Shown here: one piece after another, positions 63,892 through 64,000 of the stretch
How the letters are laid out: the number at the start of each line of letters is the position of its first letter
Numbering within the stretch: position 1 is the stretch's first letter
Assembly (NCBI RefSeq): GCF_002849595.1
Contig: NZ_NRQR01000005.1
Location: 62,001 to 126,000 of the forward strand
DNA length: 64,000 nucleotides
Direction: 5' to 3'
Source of the DNA: Luteimonas rhizosphaerae
GTDB lineage: Bacteria; Pseudomonadota; Gammaproteobacteria; Xanthomonadales; Xanthomonadaceae
Made by a program: the position numbers and the translations under genes
The notes under the pieces: model-generated
Told to the model about the DNA's origin: nothing
Database searches by the model: none
What the model saw: the letters and a program-made list of their open reading frames with translations, nothing else

Positions 63892-64000
63892 GCCGGCGTG
63901 GGCGGCGCGACGTGGTCGTCGTCGGCGGTGGCGTCGTCGGCGCGGCGTGCGCGCTGGCGCTCGCCGCGCGCGATCTCGACGTGGCGCTGGTCGAAGCGCA
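63888..64000 (+). CDS. Second UbiH/UbiI-family FAD monooxygenase, N-terminal fragment
   Basis: Only the first 37 codons lie in the window. VVVVGGGVVGAACALALAARD is a dinucleotide-binding beta-alpha-beta start of an FAD oxidoreductase. The ATG overlaps the stop of the preceding ubiH (ATGA). Position directly after ubiH and the same fold suggest a UbiI/VisC-type hydroxylase of ubiquinone synthesis. The rest of the gene is needed to confirm this. Confidence 0.75.
   Translation, partial: MSRRGRRDVVVVGGGVVGAACALALAARDLDVALVEA

Overview
This is a GC-rich (about 70% by eye), densely coded chromosomal window from a gammaproteobacterium. Gene content and order (gshB next to pilG-pilH-pilI-pilJ-chpA, lptD-surA-pdxA-rsmA-apaG-apaH, ubiH followed by a second flavin monooxygenase, TonB, LptD and Lgt) point to the Lysobacteraceae/Xanthomonadaceae, most likely a Lysobacter- or Luteimonas-like organism. 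That placement is inferred from gene content, not from a search. I see no rRNA, tRNA, CRISPR array, insertion sequence, prophage or plasmid origin. No gap between genes exceeds 300 bases. Most genes are packed into operons with ATGA or GTGA stop/start overlaps.

Layout. 1-3.7 kb: the end of pyruvate kinase, class I fructose-bisphosphate aldolase, a macrodomain deacetylase, a small membrane protein with two L7/L12-like repeats, and cysK. 3.9-8.6 kb: an RND efflux adaptor and pump plus an acetyltransferase; the pump appears to lack transmembrane helix 2. 8.7-20.4 kb: an AGCS amino-acid symporter, a SpoU-type RNA methylase, an M28 peptidase, mscL, an FAH-family hydrolase, a small membrane protein, a Rieske protein, an SLC13-type transporter, trmB, thiG, a TonB protein and gshB. 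20.5-32.8 kb: the type IV pilus (twitching) chemosensory operon pilG-pilH-pilI-pilJ-chpA-chpB-like-chpC, headed by a near-consensus sigma-70 promoter. Its giant kinase ChpA carries 39 tandem copies of a five-residue EAER[I/V/L] unit. No methyltransferase gene (pilK/cheR) is present, and the CheB-like protein has lost catalytic residues.

32.9-38.4 kb: rsmE, bioA, nudE, cysQ, mazG and three small membrane proteins. 38.5-44.3 kb: an OmpR-type regulator, a histidine kinase, and a MacA/MacB-type ABC exporter (adaptor, ATPase, permease), ending in a strong hairpin. 44.4-49.3 kb: isoaspartyl peptidase, a small ECF-like sigma factor, a VOC protein, a LysM-linked cysteine hydrolase, a secreted hypothetical protein, an SGNH lipoprotein and dgkA. 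49.4-53.0 kb: terC, lgt, thyA, a small lipoprotein and folA. 53.0-60.2 kb, minus strand: the envelope and RNA-maintenance operon lptD-surA-pdxA-csaA-rsmA-apaG-apaH. 60.4-64 kb: an HDAC-like deacetylase, a PduO-type cobalamin adenosyltransferase, a protein matching the solitary B12 transporter BtuM, ubiH, and the start of a second UbiH/UbiI-type monooxygenase that runs off the window.

The main items for a second look are the ChpA repeat together with the lost methylation chemistry of the Chp system, the missing helix in the RND pump, the BtuM-PduO pair, the L7/L12-repeat membrane protein, and the roughly 120-residue insert in the MacA-like adaptor.
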